Source: Salsuginibacillus kocurii DSM 18087
Lineage (GTDB): Bacteria; Bacillota; Bacilli; Bacillales; Marinococcaceae
Length of the DNA stretch: 64,000 bases
NCBI RefSeq assembly: GCF_000377705.1
Contig: NZ_KB898631.1
Coordinates: 84,063-148,062 of the forward strand
Direction: 5' to 3'
Below are positions 14,575-24,921 of the stretch, one piece after another (the stretch's first letter is position 1; every line of letters starts with the position of its first letter). A program made the translations under genes and the position numbers. Under the pieces are notes generated by a model. The model worked only from the letters and a program-made list of their open reading frames with translations. It was not told where the DNA came from and made no database searches.

Positions 14575-15771
14575 TTAACCTATTTTTAAAACAATAGCTG
14601 CTCCATTATCTCCAGCAGCACAGCCAGTTACTAATGCGTATCCTCCACCTTTATCAACTGTTTCTTCAATGGCTTCTATTAAAAGGCGTCCTACAGTTGG
14701 TGCTTGTGGATGTCCAAATACTAAGGAGCTTCCATAATTATTAAAGTGAAATGGATCTATATTTAGGGCTTTTCCTAAATATAAATCATTTACAATAAAA
14801 GGGTTATGGCTTTTAACTGTTGTAATATCCTTGATTTCTACTTCAGCTTTATTCAATGCCATCTTAACTGCAGGTACTGGTGCTGCCGGCATCGTTGCTT
14901 TTTCAGCTCTAGCATACCCATAAGAAATGATTTTTATAGAGATTGGTTCTGTACTTAATCGTTTGGCATATTCTTTTGAAGTTACCATAATACCAGCATT
15001 ACCATCAGCAGGGTGAGTTTGTCCACCAAGGGAGACAATCCCATTCTCTATTGTAGTAGATAAACCTTGCAGCGCCTCCATTGACGTCTCTGTCACGCCT
15101 TCATCCGCAGCTACTACTTTCGTTTTTCGCTTACCCTCTGAGACTTCAACAGGTATCATGTATCTTTTTTGAAATGCAAAGTCATTTTTTATTGCATCCT
15201 TATATTGTTCGTACCTGCGCCACGTTAGTTCGTCAGCTTCTTCTTTTGTAAATCCATTTTCTGCTGCTACCTTTTCAGCCGTCATGAGCATACTCTTTCC
15301 GGTAGATGGATCTGCTGCCATATTGTCTAAGTTCCAATTCTCTGATATGACCTGCCCTCCTGGACCTTTGGGGTCAGGCCAAACGGTATGAGGTCCATTG
15401 GAGCATCTATCTGTTAACAAACAGTATGCACTTTCCATAGCGCCGACTTCTACTGAGACTGCAGCGTTATATAAGGAAGTGGTGGATGTAGCACAAGCGT
15501 GCATAACTGTCTGTCCAGGAACATCTGATGCCCCCATCATGCTCGATGCCCATGATGCGCCGTAGAAGACGCTTTTCTGACCTACGGTTATCCCCAGATA
15601 CATATAATCCAACGCTTTATTTGGGTCAATCCCTGTCGAATCAAACCATTGTTTGCTGCTTTTGGCGCCCAGTTCGATAGAGTTTACGTGTTGTAAACTT
15701 CCCTGCCACTTGCAAAATGGGGTTGAATAATAACCACCATAGGGGATGTATGCATTATTTAACAAGCTCAT
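14575..15771 (-). CDS. Thiolase-family acyl-CoA acyltransferase
   Basis: 398 residues with the thiolase fold. The acylated Cys lies in VMHACATSTTSLYNAA (about residue 92), the His in KSHNPFIVNDLYLGKA and the second Cys in ALVTGCAAGDNGAAIVL. The usual GGAIALGHPxGxSGAR motif is changed to NNYGSSLVFGHPQAPTVGR, so it belongs to a divergent branch closer to SCP-2/lipid-type thiolases than to FadA. It would cleave 3-ketoacyl-CoA with CoA, or run the reverse condensation. Its ATG overlaps the stop of the HADH-ECH gene by 4 nt (ATGA), so the two are translationally coupled and form a beta-oxidation module. Confidence 0.88.
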   Translation of the reverse strand: MSLLNNAYIPYGGYYSTPFCKWQGSLQHVNSIELGAKSSKQWFDSTGIDPNKALDYMYLGITVGQKSVFYGASWASSMMGASDVPGQTVMHACATSTTSLYNAAVSVEVGAMESAYCLLTDRCSNGPHTVWPDPKGPGGQVISENWNLDNMAADPSTGKSMLMTAEKVAAENGFTKEEADELTWRRYEQYKDAIKNDFAFQKRYMIPVEVSEGKRKTKVVAADEGVTETSMEALQGLSTTIENGIVSLGGQTHPADGNAGIMVTSKEYAKRLSTEPISIKIISYGYARAEKATMPAAPVPAVKMALNKAEVEIKDITTVKSHNPFIVNDLYLGKALNIDPFHFNNYGSSLVFGHPQAPTVGRLLIEAIEETVDKGGGYALVTGCAAGDNGAAIVLKIG

Positions 15772-17819
15772 ACTTTTTTGCCCTCCCCTACAAATTCAGG
15801 TCTGCTTCCAGTAGTTGAAGCGACCAAGCCGTTCAACGCGTCTTGAGTTTTAAAAATACTCATTAGATAATCTAGTTCAAGTTCAATTCCTTCTTCAATT
15901 GAATCAGACACTTGTTTATTTATTAGATCATTAATGGTTTTTAATGCAATTGGCCCTTTATAGGACAGTATTTTCACTAGCTTTTCTGCCAATTCAGGAT
16001 CGACGTTTTTCGGTTTTTCCCCGTTTAACATTTTTTGTACATTCTCTTCAGAAAATGCTTCGATTAAGGAATCAAGTGAGGCTGGAATTTCTCTTTCTTT
16101 GTATTTATCTTCTGTTCCTTTTTCCACAATAGTCTCAATTGTCGCTTCGATATCTTCCATTTCCACTACATCCGAAACAAGCTGTAATTCAAGCGCAGTA
16201 TTCGCTCGGATCGTTTTTCCAGTCATAACAAAGTATTTGGTTAATTCTTCCCCTATTTGATGATTCATGCGAAGCATACCACCAAGTCCAGGATAAATAC
16301 CTAAACCGCTTTCGGGAAAAGCTAACGAACCCTGGTTTGTTGCGACAATATGCTGACATGCAAGTGCCAGTTCGCTTCCCCCTCCAAGGGAAAGTCCATC
16401 TAGAACAGCAACAGTCACTTTATTTGAGGTCTCCAGTTTTCGAAATAAATAATGTCCTTTTCTAGTAAAAGCTACATTTTTTTCTATTTGATTATTCTCA
16501 ATGCAGTCTATAAAGAAGTTAATGTCAGCTCCAGCAACAAAGCTTTTTCCCGCTCCCTGGATAGCAATACCTTTTACTTTGTCGCTGCTTTCTGCTTGAT
16601 CAAATGCTTGTTCTAACTGCTCCACTACGACTGGATTGAGAGCATTCATTGCTTCCGGTCGATTGATCGTCAGATAAGCAATACCATTTTTTATTTCTGT
16701 TTGAATAAATTGAAAAGAAAAAGGTTGGTTTTTTTGAGCCTGTTCTTTTAACAAACTAGAGTCATGGAAGCCGACTCGACTCTCATTCAACTCTTCTACT
16801 GCCTCATAAGCTTCTTCTAATCCATATTTATTCATTAACTCAAACGGGCCAAGCTTCCATTTCAGACCGACTTTTGCACCGATATCTGTGTCCTCAATAC
16901 TTGCGACCCCTTCATCTACTTGTGAAGCGGCGATTCCAAACACCGTAGCAAACAACCTTTTTTTAATGAAAGGGAAATGTTGTTCTACTATTTCTCCCTC
17001 GAGAGGCCAATTATCATTATTATTTACTTTTTCTTTGAGTAAAGCTGCTGGTGCATAAAACTCACTAATTTCTTTCGACAAATAGGAAGAAGAGTGCTCA
17101 GCAATAGGCAGGCCGGTTACATTCATTAATTCAAATGGTCCCATCCCAATTTCAAAGGCTTCTTTCGCTGCTGCGTCTATTGTAGGAATATTTGCGACTC
17201 CTTCTTCTAACAAATGCACAGACTCATTTAAAAAAGGAACAAAATATCTGTTCACAGCAAAACCGGGGGAATCTTTTACCAGAATGCACGTTTTATTGTG
17301 AAGTTTCCCTATTAACATCGTCTTTTCAATCGTTTCTTTACTTGTGTTTTCGTGTGGAATCACTTCTACAAGTCTATTTTTGGCAGGATGATAGAAATAA
17401 TGCATACCTATAAAGCGATCAGGCCGCTGGGTAAATTGGGCAATATCTTTGACGAACAAGCTGGAGGTATTTGTAGCAAAAATTGTCTTACTTTCACAAA
17501 GATCATCAAGCTTTTGAAAGAGACTTCCTTTTACTTTCAAATCTTCAAAGACTGCTTCTATAACTAAATCTACGCTTGTTAAATCATCGAATTTAGAAGT
17601 AGCATAAATTCTATTCAACGTTTCTGTTTTTTGTTCTTCAGTAAATATACCGCGTTCCACCCCTTCTGTAAGAGTAGAACTTATAGTCTCTAATCCTTTT
17701 TGGACTTTCTCGTCATTCATATCTACTAAAATTACGTCTAATTCTTCTTGAGCCAATTTTTGAGCAATACCGGCGCCCATATTGCCTGCCCCCACTACTC
17801 CTATTTTATAATTAGCCAA
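15768..17819 (-). CDS. 3-hydroxyacyl-CoA dehydrogenase / enoyl-CoA hydratase fusion
   Basis: 683 residues if started at TTG 17819, chosen because GAGGAGG lies 8 nt upstream and the NAD-binding Rossmann motif (IGVVGAGNMGAGIAQKLA) then follows at once; an upstream ATG at 17873 has no such site. Residues 1-180 bind NAD, 185-280 and about 285-370 are HADH C-terminal helical domains (SPGFAVNRYFVPFLNE), and about 380-600 is a crotonase domain (INRPEAMNALNPVV; oxyanion loops GAGKSFVAGADIN and GLSLGGGSELALAC). The order is HADH first and hydratase second, like B. subtilis FadN. It hydrates enoyl-CoA and oxidises 3-hydroxyacyl-CoA. Coupled to the thiolase by a 4-nt overlap. Confidence 0.93.
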   Translation of the reverse strand: MANYKIGVVGAGNMGAGIAQKLAQEELDVILVDMNDEKVQKGLETISSTLTEGVERGIFTEEQKTETLNRIYATSKFDDLTSVDLVIEAVFEDLKVKGSLFQKLDDLCESKTIFATNTSSLFVKDIAQFTQRPDRFIGMHYFYHPAKNRLVEVIPHENTSKETIEKTMLIGKLHNKTCILVKDSPGFAVNRYFVPFLNESVHLLEEGVANIPTIDAAAKEAFEIGMGPFELMNVTGLPIAEHSSSYLSKEISEFYAPAALLKEKVNNNDNWPLEGEIVEQHFPFIKKRLFATVFGIAASQVDEGVASIEDTDIGAKVGLKWKLGPFELMNKYGLEEAYEAVEELNESRVGFHDSSLLKEQAQKNQPFSFQFIQTEIKNGIAYLTINRPEAMNALNPVVVEQLEQAFDQAESSDKVKGIAIQGAGKSFVAGADINFFIDCIENNQIEKNVAFTRKGHYLFRKLETSNKVTVAVLDGLSLGGGSELALACQHIVATNQGSLAFPESGLGIYPGLGGMLRMNHQIGEELTKYFVMTGKTIRANTALELQLVSDVVEMEDIEATIETIVEKGTEDKYKEREIPASLDSLIEAFSEENVQKMLNGEKPKNVDPELAEKLVKILSYKGPIALKTINDLINKQVSDSIEEGIELELDYLMSIFKTQDALNGLVASTTGSRPEFVGEGKKV

Positions 17820-18265
17820 CAGTAATTCCTCCTCTAAATGACTGATATCTTCACGTATTTCTCCAGCTAACATATGTTTTCATCATTTTTCACTCAGCGC
17901 TTTTTCCTACTGATAGTTAGATTTCTTAGTAGATATATTATAGACACATTTTGTAACAGCCCATTGTGCACCTTTCGAGCATACTCACCCAGCACCAATT
18001 CTGGTAGTCAGTGTAGCTTATTTTCAAATCCCTATAATGGGAACCACCACATAAACCAGCATTCCTCTTCTTACACATCTTGAACTTGTTTCTTAATGAC
18101 ACCGTTTACATAAGCAGCTTGCTGTGTTGGCAGCTGACGTACCATCTCCCCGTCAACTTTCCATTTAATTATTTTTCATTTTAAATTAGATTATCGTTTC
18201 TCCACATCTTGCTTTTCTTGTATGTGGGATGTAAGATGAAAAATAATATATAGGGAGGGAATTCT
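17820..18265. other. Divergent regulatory region between HADH-ECH and iclR genes
   Basis: No intact gene. On the minus strand a short frame ends as QLPTQQAAYVNGVIKKQVQDV before a stop at about 18080; it has no ribosome site and looks like a remnant of an unknown gene. The right half contains nested inverted repeats (18168-18247, listed separately) just upstream of the first IclR gene. Confidence 0.45.
18168..18247. promoter_or_regulatory. Nested inverted repeats, candidate IclR operator
   Basis: An outer pair ATTATTTTTCATTTT (18168-18182) and AAGATGAAAAATAAT (18233-18247) matches at 14 of 15 positions. An inner pair CCACAT (18202-18207) and ATGTGG (18222-18227) lies symmetric inside it. The group ends 18 bp before the first IclR start and faces the catabolic operon. 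IclR proteins bind paired palindromes as tetramers, so this is a reasonable target; inference. Confidence 0.5.
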
Positions 18266-19054
18266 ATGAATACCCGACGTTATACTAGCCTGGAAAATGC
18301 GATTCGTATATTAAAAAGCTTTTCAGACCGTAATTTGGAATTCGGCGTTAGTGAACTAGCAGAACAATTAAATTTAGGAATCAGTACCACTCACCGCTTA
18401 CTTATTTCTTTAGCGGAAGAGGGATTTGTAGTAAAAAATAAAGAGACAAATAAATATACATTGGGTTTATCGATTTTACAATTAACAAACACAGTCACCG
18501 AACAAATACATATCATTCGGGAAGCATCTCCCATTTTGCAAAAATTAACTGATGATACAGGGGAAAGCACCCACCTCGGTATCATCGATTTTGATGAAGT
18601 GATTTATTTACAAAAAATCGAAACCCCTCATCCAACTTCCCCGGATTCTTATTTAGGCAAGAGAGCGCCCATCTATTGTACTGGTGCCGGGCAGACCATT
18701 CTGGCTTTTCAATCAAACCGTCAAGTTGAGCGTGTACTTTCCCAACCTCTTACACCATACACGGACTACACCATCACAGACACAAATCAGTTAAAATCAA
18801 AGTTTGCTCAAATTAAAAAAGATGGTTTCACCGCAAATAGTCAAGAATTTCAAAAAGATATGTTTTCTGTAACTTCTCCTGTCTACAACAAAGACAATTA
18901 TGTAATCGCTGCCATCAGTATTATTGGTCCTTTACGAAGAATGAAACCTCAGAAAAACTTTCTTATTGAAAAAACACTGAAAGCTGGAAACACCTTATCT
19001 TCTATCGTTAAACGAAGGCAAAGGCAGCTATTAAGTAAAGGGGGAACGGTATGA
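18266..19054 (+). CDS. IclR-family transcriptional regulator (first of pair)
   Basis: 262 residues. N-terminal winged helix (SLENAIRILKSFSDRNLEFGVSELAEQLNLGISTTHRLLISLAEEGFVVK split over residues 7-57, recognition helix around STTHRLL) and a C-terminal GAF-like effector domain (GESTHLGIIDFDEVIYLQKIE; IYCTGAGQTILAF). Such proteins answer to small organic acids or their CoA breakdown products. AGGGAGGGAATTCT precedes the ATG. Its stop overlaps the start of the second IclR gene (ATGA), so both are made together. The pair reads divergently from the acyl-CoA cluster, its likely target. Confidence 0.93.
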   Translation: MNTRRYTSLENAIRILKSFSDRNLEFGVSELAEQLNLGISTTHRLLISLAEEGFVVKNKETNKYTLGLSILQLTNTVTEQIHIIREASPILQKLTDDTGESTHLGIIDFDEVIYLQKIETPHPTSPDSYLGKRAPIYCTGAGQTILAFQSNRQVERVLSQPLTPYTDYTITDTNQLKSKFAQIKKDGFTANSQEFQKDMFSVTSPVYNKDNYVIAAISIIGPLRRMKPQKNFLIEKTLKAGNTLSSIVKRRQRQLLSKGGTV

Positions 19055-19827
19055 CATCACAAAAGTATCAGCTTTCTTCAGTTACGAACGCAATGAAAAT
19101 ATTAAATATCTTTAAAGTCAGCGAAAGAAAAGAGCTAAGTTTTACCGAAATCACCACCATTACCCGCATACCGAAAAGCACTGCTCACCGCTTAATTACC
19201 TCCTTAAAATCAGAAGGGTTCTTATCTCAAAACCCACGTACAGGTAAATACCGTCTTGGATTAACGTTACTGACGTTAGGAGGCATTGTCTCTGTGCACA
19301 AACAAACTTACCAGGAAGCATTCCCTTTCCTGGAACAGCTTGTACGTGAGATAAACGAAACCTGTCATATATGTTTACTTGAGGAGAGGGATGTTGTTTT
19401 TTTTCAACGTGTACACCGTAAAGACCCAGATCACTTGATAACCGAGGAAGGAAGAAAAGGACCAGTTCATTGTACAAGTGAAGGATTAATTCTACTAGCT
19501 TATCAGGACAAAGCACATCAAGAACGTGTATTGTCAGGACCTTTGAAACGTTACACAGAATGTACAACAACAGACCCCCCCCAGCTTCGTTCAAGGCTTA
19601 CTCGTATTGCAAAAGAGGGATACGCATGGTGCGAGGGTGAATATTTCAAAGATTATACTAGTATTGCTGTGCCTATTAGAGACTATTCTTCTCTTGTTGT
19701 TTCTTCCTTGTCACTAGTTACTCAAACGACCCGCTTGCAGGGAAAGGATACTTCATTTTACATGGAGCGTCTAAAAGAAACAGCAGATGATATTTCTGAA
19801 GCTTTAGGATATTTTGGCGATATATAA
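19051..19827 (+). CDS. IclR-family transcriptional regulator (second of pair)
   Basis: 258 residues with the same layout: winged helix at about 8-62 (NAMKILNIFKVSERKELSFTE; IPKSTAHRLITSL) and IclR effector domain (ETCHICLLEERDVVFFQRVH; PVHCTSEGLILLAY). It is clearly a paralogue of the gene before it but well diverged. Overlap by 4 nt and no separate ribosome site of strength (AAAGGGGGAACGGT is inside the first gene) suggest a heteromeric or sequentially tuned pair. Two overlapping IclR genes next to one catabolic cluster is not the usual single-regulator layout. Confidence 0.92.
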   Translation: MTSQKYQLSSVTNAMKILNIFKVSERKELSFTEITTITRIPKSTAHRLITSLKSEGFLSQNPRTGKYRLGLTLLTLGGIVSVHKQTYQEAFPFLEQLVREINETCHICLLEERDVVFFQRVHRKDPDHLITEEGRKGPVHCTSEGLILLAYQDKAHQERVLSGPLKRYTECTTTDPPQLRSRLTRIAKEGYAWCEGEYFKDYTSIAVPIRDYSSLVVSSLSLVTQTTRLQGKDTSFYMERLKETADDISEALGYFGDI

Positions 19828-20082
19828 TTAATAAGTTCATTCTTTTATATTAAGGTAATCTTCCTTTTCAGTTTGAAAATCAAACATGCATTTGTTGTTA
19901 GGAGCGCCGCACGGATTCATAAGTGATAAACGAAACAATTGTATAAATATTAGATGAATGAAATTGTCGTTTTGGCTAGATATATATTTCAGCTCTCAGC
20001 AATTGTTCCCCCTTAATTATCATTGAGCCACCCACACCATGTAATCTCAAAATATAACATTAAATAATCTCTAAAAAACCAA

Positions 20083-21162
20083 TTGCAATGCGTGTTATGT
20101 ATCTTTCATTTCGTTATTCAAATGCACATTTTTTATCGCATTCTTTTGGAAATCAGCAGGTTAAAATACGGAGAGTTGGGGCATGGAGGATTACGTGATA
20201 CATTTGGGTCTTATTCAGGAAAGGAATTGTTGCTATTGGTTCTTCCGTTTCGCTCTATTATTCGCGGAGGGTGGGCGCTGCTCCGTTCAGTTGCAGTTAT
20301 TTCCTCTAGTGTGGCAACAATAGTATCTTCCATGCTTCCATTCTATTTATATTCTTCATTTTCCACAGAATATGTACTTATGATGTTTATTGTTTTACTG
20401 GTCGCTGCTTTTACGATTCATGGGGTATTGACCCATGCTTTTAATGACTACATGGATTATCGTTCTGGTACAGATGAGCATAGTCCAGCTATCTTGTCGG
20501 GTGGAAGCCGTGTTATTCAAAAAGGAATGATCACTTTACCTGTGCTTTGGTTTATCGGAAAATGGCTGGCCATTGTACTTCTTATCATAGCCTGCTTGTT
20601 AGCTCTTTTATCATATTATACATTGGGTTTTCTATTAGTTGTTGGAGTCTGGGCGGCTGCGTCTTATTCCCTGCCTCCTTTGCGCTTAAGCTACCGGCCT
20701 TTTCTAGGAGAATGGTGTAGTTTATTTCCTTCCATTCTTTTTCTCGGAGTTGCTGGACCGTGGCTTATATTAGGAGAAATTCCGTTATGGGCAGCTCAAA
20801 ACGCAGTCATTAACACCTTCTTTTGTCTTGCCTGGGTCATGGTTCATCATGTTCCAGATCTCGAAGCGGATAAACAGGCCGTGCCAACCAAACGGACCAG
20901 CGTAGTATGGTTTGCGGATACGTTCGGTCTCTTTTATGCAAGATTACCAGCTTTACTATATCTTGCTGCGGGAGGAATATGTATCTTTTGGCTCGGCTTT
21001 GACCGCTTTTGGGCGACTGTGACGTTAACCTTAACCATCTCTATCGCTCTATTGTTAGTGATGAAGATGAATATAGAAGATCATCAGCAAGTCTCATCTT
21101 ATGAAAAAATAATGCTGCTTCTAGCCATGATAACTGCAGTAGCCCTAGGGGTTTTTATTTAG
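20083..21162 (+). CDS. UbiA-family membrane prenyltransferase-like protein
   Basis: Open frame of 359 residues; the true start is probably downstream of the first ATG, since the first 45 residues look non-coding and no ribosome site precedes ATG 20083. AGGAAAGGAA before a TTG near 20230 is one option. The body has about eight membrane helices and the two Asp-rich prenyl-diphosphate motifs of the family: NDYMDYRSGTD (NDxxDxxxD) and the second HHVPDLEADKQAVPTKRTS (DxxxD). The family transfers isoprenoid chains to aromatic or other acceptors, as MenA does with dihydroxynaphthoate. No quinone gene is next to it, so the acceptor is unknown. Confidence 0.8.
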   Translation: MQCVLCIFHFVIQMHIFYRILLEISRLKYGELGHGGLRDTFGSYSGKELLLLVLPFRSIIRGGWALLRSVAVISSSVATIVSSMLPFYLYSSFSTEYVLMMFIVLLVAAFTIHGVLTHAFNDYMDYRSGTDEHSPAILSGGSRVIQKGMITLPVLWFIGKWLAIVLLIIACLLALLSYYTLGFLLVVGVWAAASYSLPPLRLSYRPFLGEWCSLFPSILFLGVAGPWLILGEIPLWAAQNAVINTFFCLAWVMVHHVPDLEADKQAVPTKRTSVVWFADTFGLFYARLPALLYLAAGGICIFWLGFDRFWATVTLTLTISIALLLVMKMNIEDHQQVSSYEKIMLLLAMITAVALGVFI

Positions 21163-21193
21163 CTCACTTAAAATAAAAGTCCTAAACCAACAG

Positions 21194-21234
21194 AAAAAGC
21201 GACCTCTGGCAAAAATGCCTGGAGTCGTTTTTTT
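21194..21234 (+). terminator. Rho-independent terminator after the UbiA-like gene
   Basis: GCGACCTCTGGC-AAAAAT-GCCTGGAGTCGTTTTTTT: 11-12-bp imperfect stem with T-run, 31 nt past the stop. Confidence 0.85.
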
Positions 21235-21729
21235 GGCTGTCGATGATGCCCAAAGAACGGTAGCTGCTTGTATTTTGAAAAAACAGAGTTCAAAATGGAA
21301 AATGAGAATTCCATGAGAACAAAATCACTGTAGCTTTAAAATAAAGATTGCTCAAAACGGATTCTTCCATTGTGAAGTATTGTACAATTTTTTAAAAAAG
21401 TTTGCTCCTTTATTCAATCTTCAACAAATGTTCTCGTTACGTTCAGTATTATTCTACAGAGTTAGAACAAAAAAATCATTTTGCTGTGCAGTACATAATT
21501 TTGTTTTGTTAGTTATTCCTCTCAAGCATAAGCCCCCGATTCCAGGCTGAGTGAGGTTTAGGCATTGAAACTTAAAGGTATTACCATTAATATCTTTTAA
21601 GAAACCTATGTTTGATTAGGAGTTTACGAGAATTTTCTCCCCCTTACATTTACGTTAATACGTTCATGCTAGATTTTTTTTTAGCGCAATCAAAAATACG
21701 TACCATTACTTATATTCAGGAGGCACACG
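21235..21729. other. Intergenic, no gene seen
   Basis: About 0.5 kb of A/T-rich sequence. No start with ribosome site leads to a frame of useful length, and I see no clear promoter except general A/T-rich blocks before the EamA gene. Confidence 0.4.
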
Positions 21730-22602
21730 ATGAAGTTCACAGGTGTAGGATTAGTTATGCTAGCCGCTATATGCTGGGGCATTAGCGGGGGAATTGGCGA
21801 TATTTTAATGAACAAGGGCTGGGACCCTATAGTGATTTCCTTTTACCGGGGGGCTGTTGCTTTTATATGTTTTTTAGCGTGGTTTCTCTTGCGCTTTAAT
21901 AAACAAAATTGGATGTACTCTCCTCGTTTATTTATATGGGCTCTATTGGCAGGTGTCGGTGTTGCTGGAAATTTCACTTTTTATTTTCTTAGTATCCAAG
22001 CATCAACCATTGCTGTTGCTGCTACGTTAATGTACACCGCACCTGTCTTCGTCCTTTTAATCTCCTTTTTATTACGAATAGAGCGTTCGACTTGGTTTAA
22101 ATGGGGCTGCATTTTCGGTGTGCTTCTTGGGATTATCCTGCTTACAGGTGCTTACAGTGCCGATTCGTTTTCAGTGAGTTTTCTGGGCGTGGCAACGGGT
22201 CTTGCTGCTGGCCTTTCCTATGCATTGTTTATATTCGGGTTCAAAAATGCCTCTTCCATTGGAAATCCGCAGACCACCCTAACCATTGCATTTTTCGCAT
22301 TTTGTCTCATCCTTCTTCTTTTTGCGGACAATAATGAAGCAGCTAATGTGTTGACCTCAAGCGACATCGGATGGTTTCTTCTCTTAGGGCTGGTGGGGGC
22401 TGGACTTTCATTTATCTTTTATGTGATTGGCATTCGGCGGACTTCCCCGACCACTGCTTCGATGGTAGCTATGGTAGAGCCGGTGACAGCTTCATTATTT
22501 GGCTTTTTGCTTCTCGGAGATCATTTGACCGCCATTCAACTTTTCGGAATGGGAATCATCCTGCTTACAATCACCGTACTTAGTGTAAAGCAGTCCGCCT
22601 GA
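21730..22602 (+). CDS. EamA/DMT-family transporter
   Basis: 290 residues with ten predicted membrane helices in two five-helix EamA repeats (first about 5-135, second about 148-288). Typical motifs: AAICWGISGGIGDILM in helix 1, FYRGAVAFICFLAW, and in the second half the signature TSPTTASMVAMVEPVTASLFGFLLLGDHLT (residues about 236-265; read with breaks) where EPV and the acidic residue mark the family. It exports or imports small metabolites such as amino acids; the substrate is not visible. AGGAGGCACACG precedes ATG 21730. Single-gene unit ending at a strong terminator. Confidence 0.9.
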   Translation: MKFTGVGLVMLAAICWGISGGIGDILMNKGWDPIVISFYRGAVAFICFLAWFLLRFNKQNWMYSPRLFIWALLAGVGVAGNFTFYFLSIQASTIAVAATLMYTAPVFVLLISFLLRIERSTWFKWGCIFGVLLGIILLTGAYSADSFSVSFLGVATGLAAGLSYALFIFGFKNASSIGNPQTTLTIAFFAFCLILLLFADNNEAANVLTSSDIGWFLLLGLVGAGLSFIFYVIGIRRTSPTTASMVAMVEPVTASLFGFLLLGDHLTAIQLFGMGIILLTITVLSVKQSA

Positions 22603-22686
22603 GTCGATTTATTTTCAGTAAACGAATTAATTAGCAAATTATTAAAGTGAAACGGCATTTTCTAAGGAAAACAACAAATAGTCACC

Positions 22687-22735
22687 AAAGGAAAAAGGAA
22701 GGCAGTGGAATCTATACTGCCTTCCTTTTTCCTTT
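22687..22735 (+). terminator. Strong hairpin terminator after the EamA gene
   Basis: AAAGGAAAAAGGAAGGCAGT pairs perfectly with ACTGCCTTCCTTTTTCCTTT across an 8-nt loop. The arm itself contains the T-run. Confidence 0.88.
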
Positions 22736-22987
22736 GATCGATGGACTACTATCAACACAGAACTAGACAATTTTTTTAAATGCCTATTCTTGAATTCTTG
22801 TCTACCTAAAACTATCACGTTCTAAAATCCCCGATTTTCACCCTGCCAACACCGAAGAAACCCAGGCTTGTAAAGAGCTTGAGAACGCTTGAATAGATGA
22901 GATAAAAACGCTGAAACACGCATGAAAGTGGGAATGAAGGGATATGGGAGATGGAAAACAGGAGAAAAGGGAAAGAAAAAGGAAAAA

Positions 22988-23029
22988 ACAAAAAACGCGA
23001 CCCGCTGATGGCTTCTTCAGGGGCCGCGC
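22988..23029 (-). terminator. Terminator after glmS
   Basis: Minus-strand GCGCGGCCCCTGA...TCAGCGGGTCGCG (13-bp stem with G-U and mismatch) followed by TTTTTTG, 78 nt past the glmS stop. Confidence 0.78.
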
Positions 23030-23106
23030 TTTCCACTATGCTTCATCCAACTTTGGAAACTGAGAGTTGCAGGGAAACAAAATGCTTCTATAAACTACCT
23101 ATTCTC

Positions 23107-24909
23107 TTATTCTACCGTAACGCTTTTCGCTAGGTTACGAGGTTTGTCGACGTCGCAGCCGCGGTGCAGGGCCGCAAAGTAAGAAATGAGCTGCAATGGA
23201 ATGACGGAAGCAAGCGGCGTGAGGTAATCGTGTACTTTTGGCAGCACGATTTGGTCGCCGTTCTTTGCCGTGTTTTCCATACTGATGATGCAGGAGTTAG
23301 CTCCGCGGGCATCGACTTCTTGTACGTTGCCGCGAATGTTTAAGTTCACGTGCTCCTGTGTTGTTACGGCAATTACAGGTGTTTTGTCTTCGATCAATGC
23401 AATTGTGCCGTGTTTTAACTCACCGCCGGCGAATCCTTCTGCCTGGATATACGAGATTTCTTTTAGTTTCAGCGCGCCTTCAAGGACGACGTGGTAATCA
23501 AGGGCACGGCCGATAAAGAAGCAGTTGCGTACATCAGTCAAGTAATCGCGGGCGATCATTTCCATTTCGTCTTTTTGGTCACAGAGCGTTTCCATCGCTG
23601 TCGCTACAATACTTAGCTCCTGAATGGCGTTAAAGCTATCTTCATAGCCTTGGGAACGAGCCGCGTCCATGGCAAGGATAGAAAGAACAGCCATCTGGGC
23701 CGTGTATGCCTTCGTGGAAGCTACGGCTATCTCAGGACCTGCGTACGTGTGCAGGGTGAAGTCTGCTTCCCGGGATAAGGTTGAGCCTGGTACGTTGGTG
23801 ATTGTCAGTGCTTTATGGCATTGTTCCTTAACGTTAACAAGTACGCCGCGGCTGTCTGCTGTTTCCCCGCTTTGAGAAATGAAGATAAATAGCGGGTTCT
23901 CGGAAACGATTGGGGCGTTATACAAGAATTCACTGGCAATGTGCACTTCTACCGGCTTGCCGGCGACTTTTTCCATGACTTCTTTTCCGACTAGACCTGC
24001 GTGATAGCTCGTGCCCGCTGCAATAATATACAGACGGTCTGCTTCGTTTAATGCTTCACGCACTTCTGGGTCAAGTTTGATGTCATGGTTTTCATCCTGA
24101 TACTTCTGAATGATGTTGCGGATCACAAATGGCTGCTCATCGATTTCTTTTAGCATGTAATGCGCATACGTACCTTTTTCTGTGTCGCTTTCATCCAATT
24201 CTGCTGTGAAGGAATCTCGTGTGACCTCTTCGCCGTCAAGTGTAGTAATCTCGATGTTGTCGCGCGTTACCGTCACAACTTCTCCATCCATCAGTTCGAC
24301 GAATTCTTTTGTCACGTGAAGCATCGCCATTGAATCAGACGCTACCACGTTTCCATCTTCTCCGTACCCTGCTAGAAGCGGGCTCTTATTTTTTGCTACG
24401 TAAATCGTATCTTTATCCTCATTGTCGATTAGGGCGATAGCAAAAGAACCTTTAAGCAGGCGAAGCGTTTTGCGAAATGCTTTTTTTACTGAATCACCTT
24501 GATTCATAAAGACTTCAACTAGCTGCACAATTACTTCAGTGTCCGTATCACTAGCAAGCTCTACCTCGCCCAAGTATTCTTCTTTCAACTGTTCAAAGTT
24601 TTCAATAACCCCGTTATGCACAAGGGTAAGGCGTCCGCTTGTACTTTGATGCGGGTGGGCATTCTCCTTACTTGGCGGTCCGTGAGTTGCCCAGCGGGTA
24701 TGTCCGATCCCTGCTGTTCCTTCTGCTTTTCCGTTAATAGACTTGCGAAGTGTTGCAATTCGTCCTTTTTCTTTAAATAGTTCAGCTTCTGTTTCGCCGA
24801 CTACGGCAATTCCTGCTGAATCATAGCCTCTGTATTCAAGTTTCTCAAGGCCTCTAAGAAGTAATTCTGGTACTTGCTGTTCTCCGATATAACCTACAAT
24901 TCCGCACAT
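23107..24909 (-). CDS. glmS: Glutamine-fructose-6-phosphate aminotransferase
   Basis: 600 residues from ATG 24909, which has GGGGAGG nine bases upstream; this start puts the catalytic Cys directly after Met (MCGIVGYIG) as required for the N-terminal-nucleophile glutaminase. Residues 2-220 are the glutaminase domain, and 280-600 hold two SIS sugar-isomerase domains ([29 protein letters not shown]) with the C-terminal [11 protein letters not shown]. It makes glucosamine-6-phosphate from fructose-6-phosphate and glutamine, the entry to UDP-GlcNAc for cell wall. It is the last gene of cdaA-cdaR-glmM-glmS and is controlled by the glmS ribozyme in its leader. Confidence 0.98.
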   Translation of the reverse strand: MCGIVGYIGEQQVPELLLRGLEKLEYRGYDSAGIAVVGETEAELFKEKGRIATLRKSINGKAEGTAGIGHTRWATHGPPSKENAHPHQSTSGRLTLVHNGVIENFEQLKEEYLGEVELASDTDTEVIVQLVEVFMNQGDSVKKAFRKTLRLLKGSFAIALIDNEDKDTIYVAKNKSPLLAGYGEDGNVVASDSMAMLHVTKEFVELMDGEVVTVTRDNIEITTLDGEEVTRDSFTAELDESDTEKGTYAHYMLKEIDEQPFVIRNIIQKYQDENHDIKLDPEVREALNEADRLYIIAAGTSYHAGLVGKEVMEKVAGKPVEVHIASEFLYNAPIVSENPLFIFISQSGETADSRGVLVNVKEQCHKALTITNVPGSTLSREADFTLHTYAGPEIAVASTKAYTAQMAVLSILAMDAARSQGYEDSFNAIQELSIVATAMETLCDQKDEMEMIARDYLTDVRNCFFIGRALDYHVVLEGALKLKEISYIQAEGFAGGELKHGTIALIEDKTPVIAVTTQEHVNLNIRGNVQEVDARGANSCIISMENTAKNGDQIVLPKVHDYLTPLASVIPLQLISYFAALHRGCDVDKPRNLAKSVTVE

Positions 24910-24921
24910 GTGGTAAAACCT

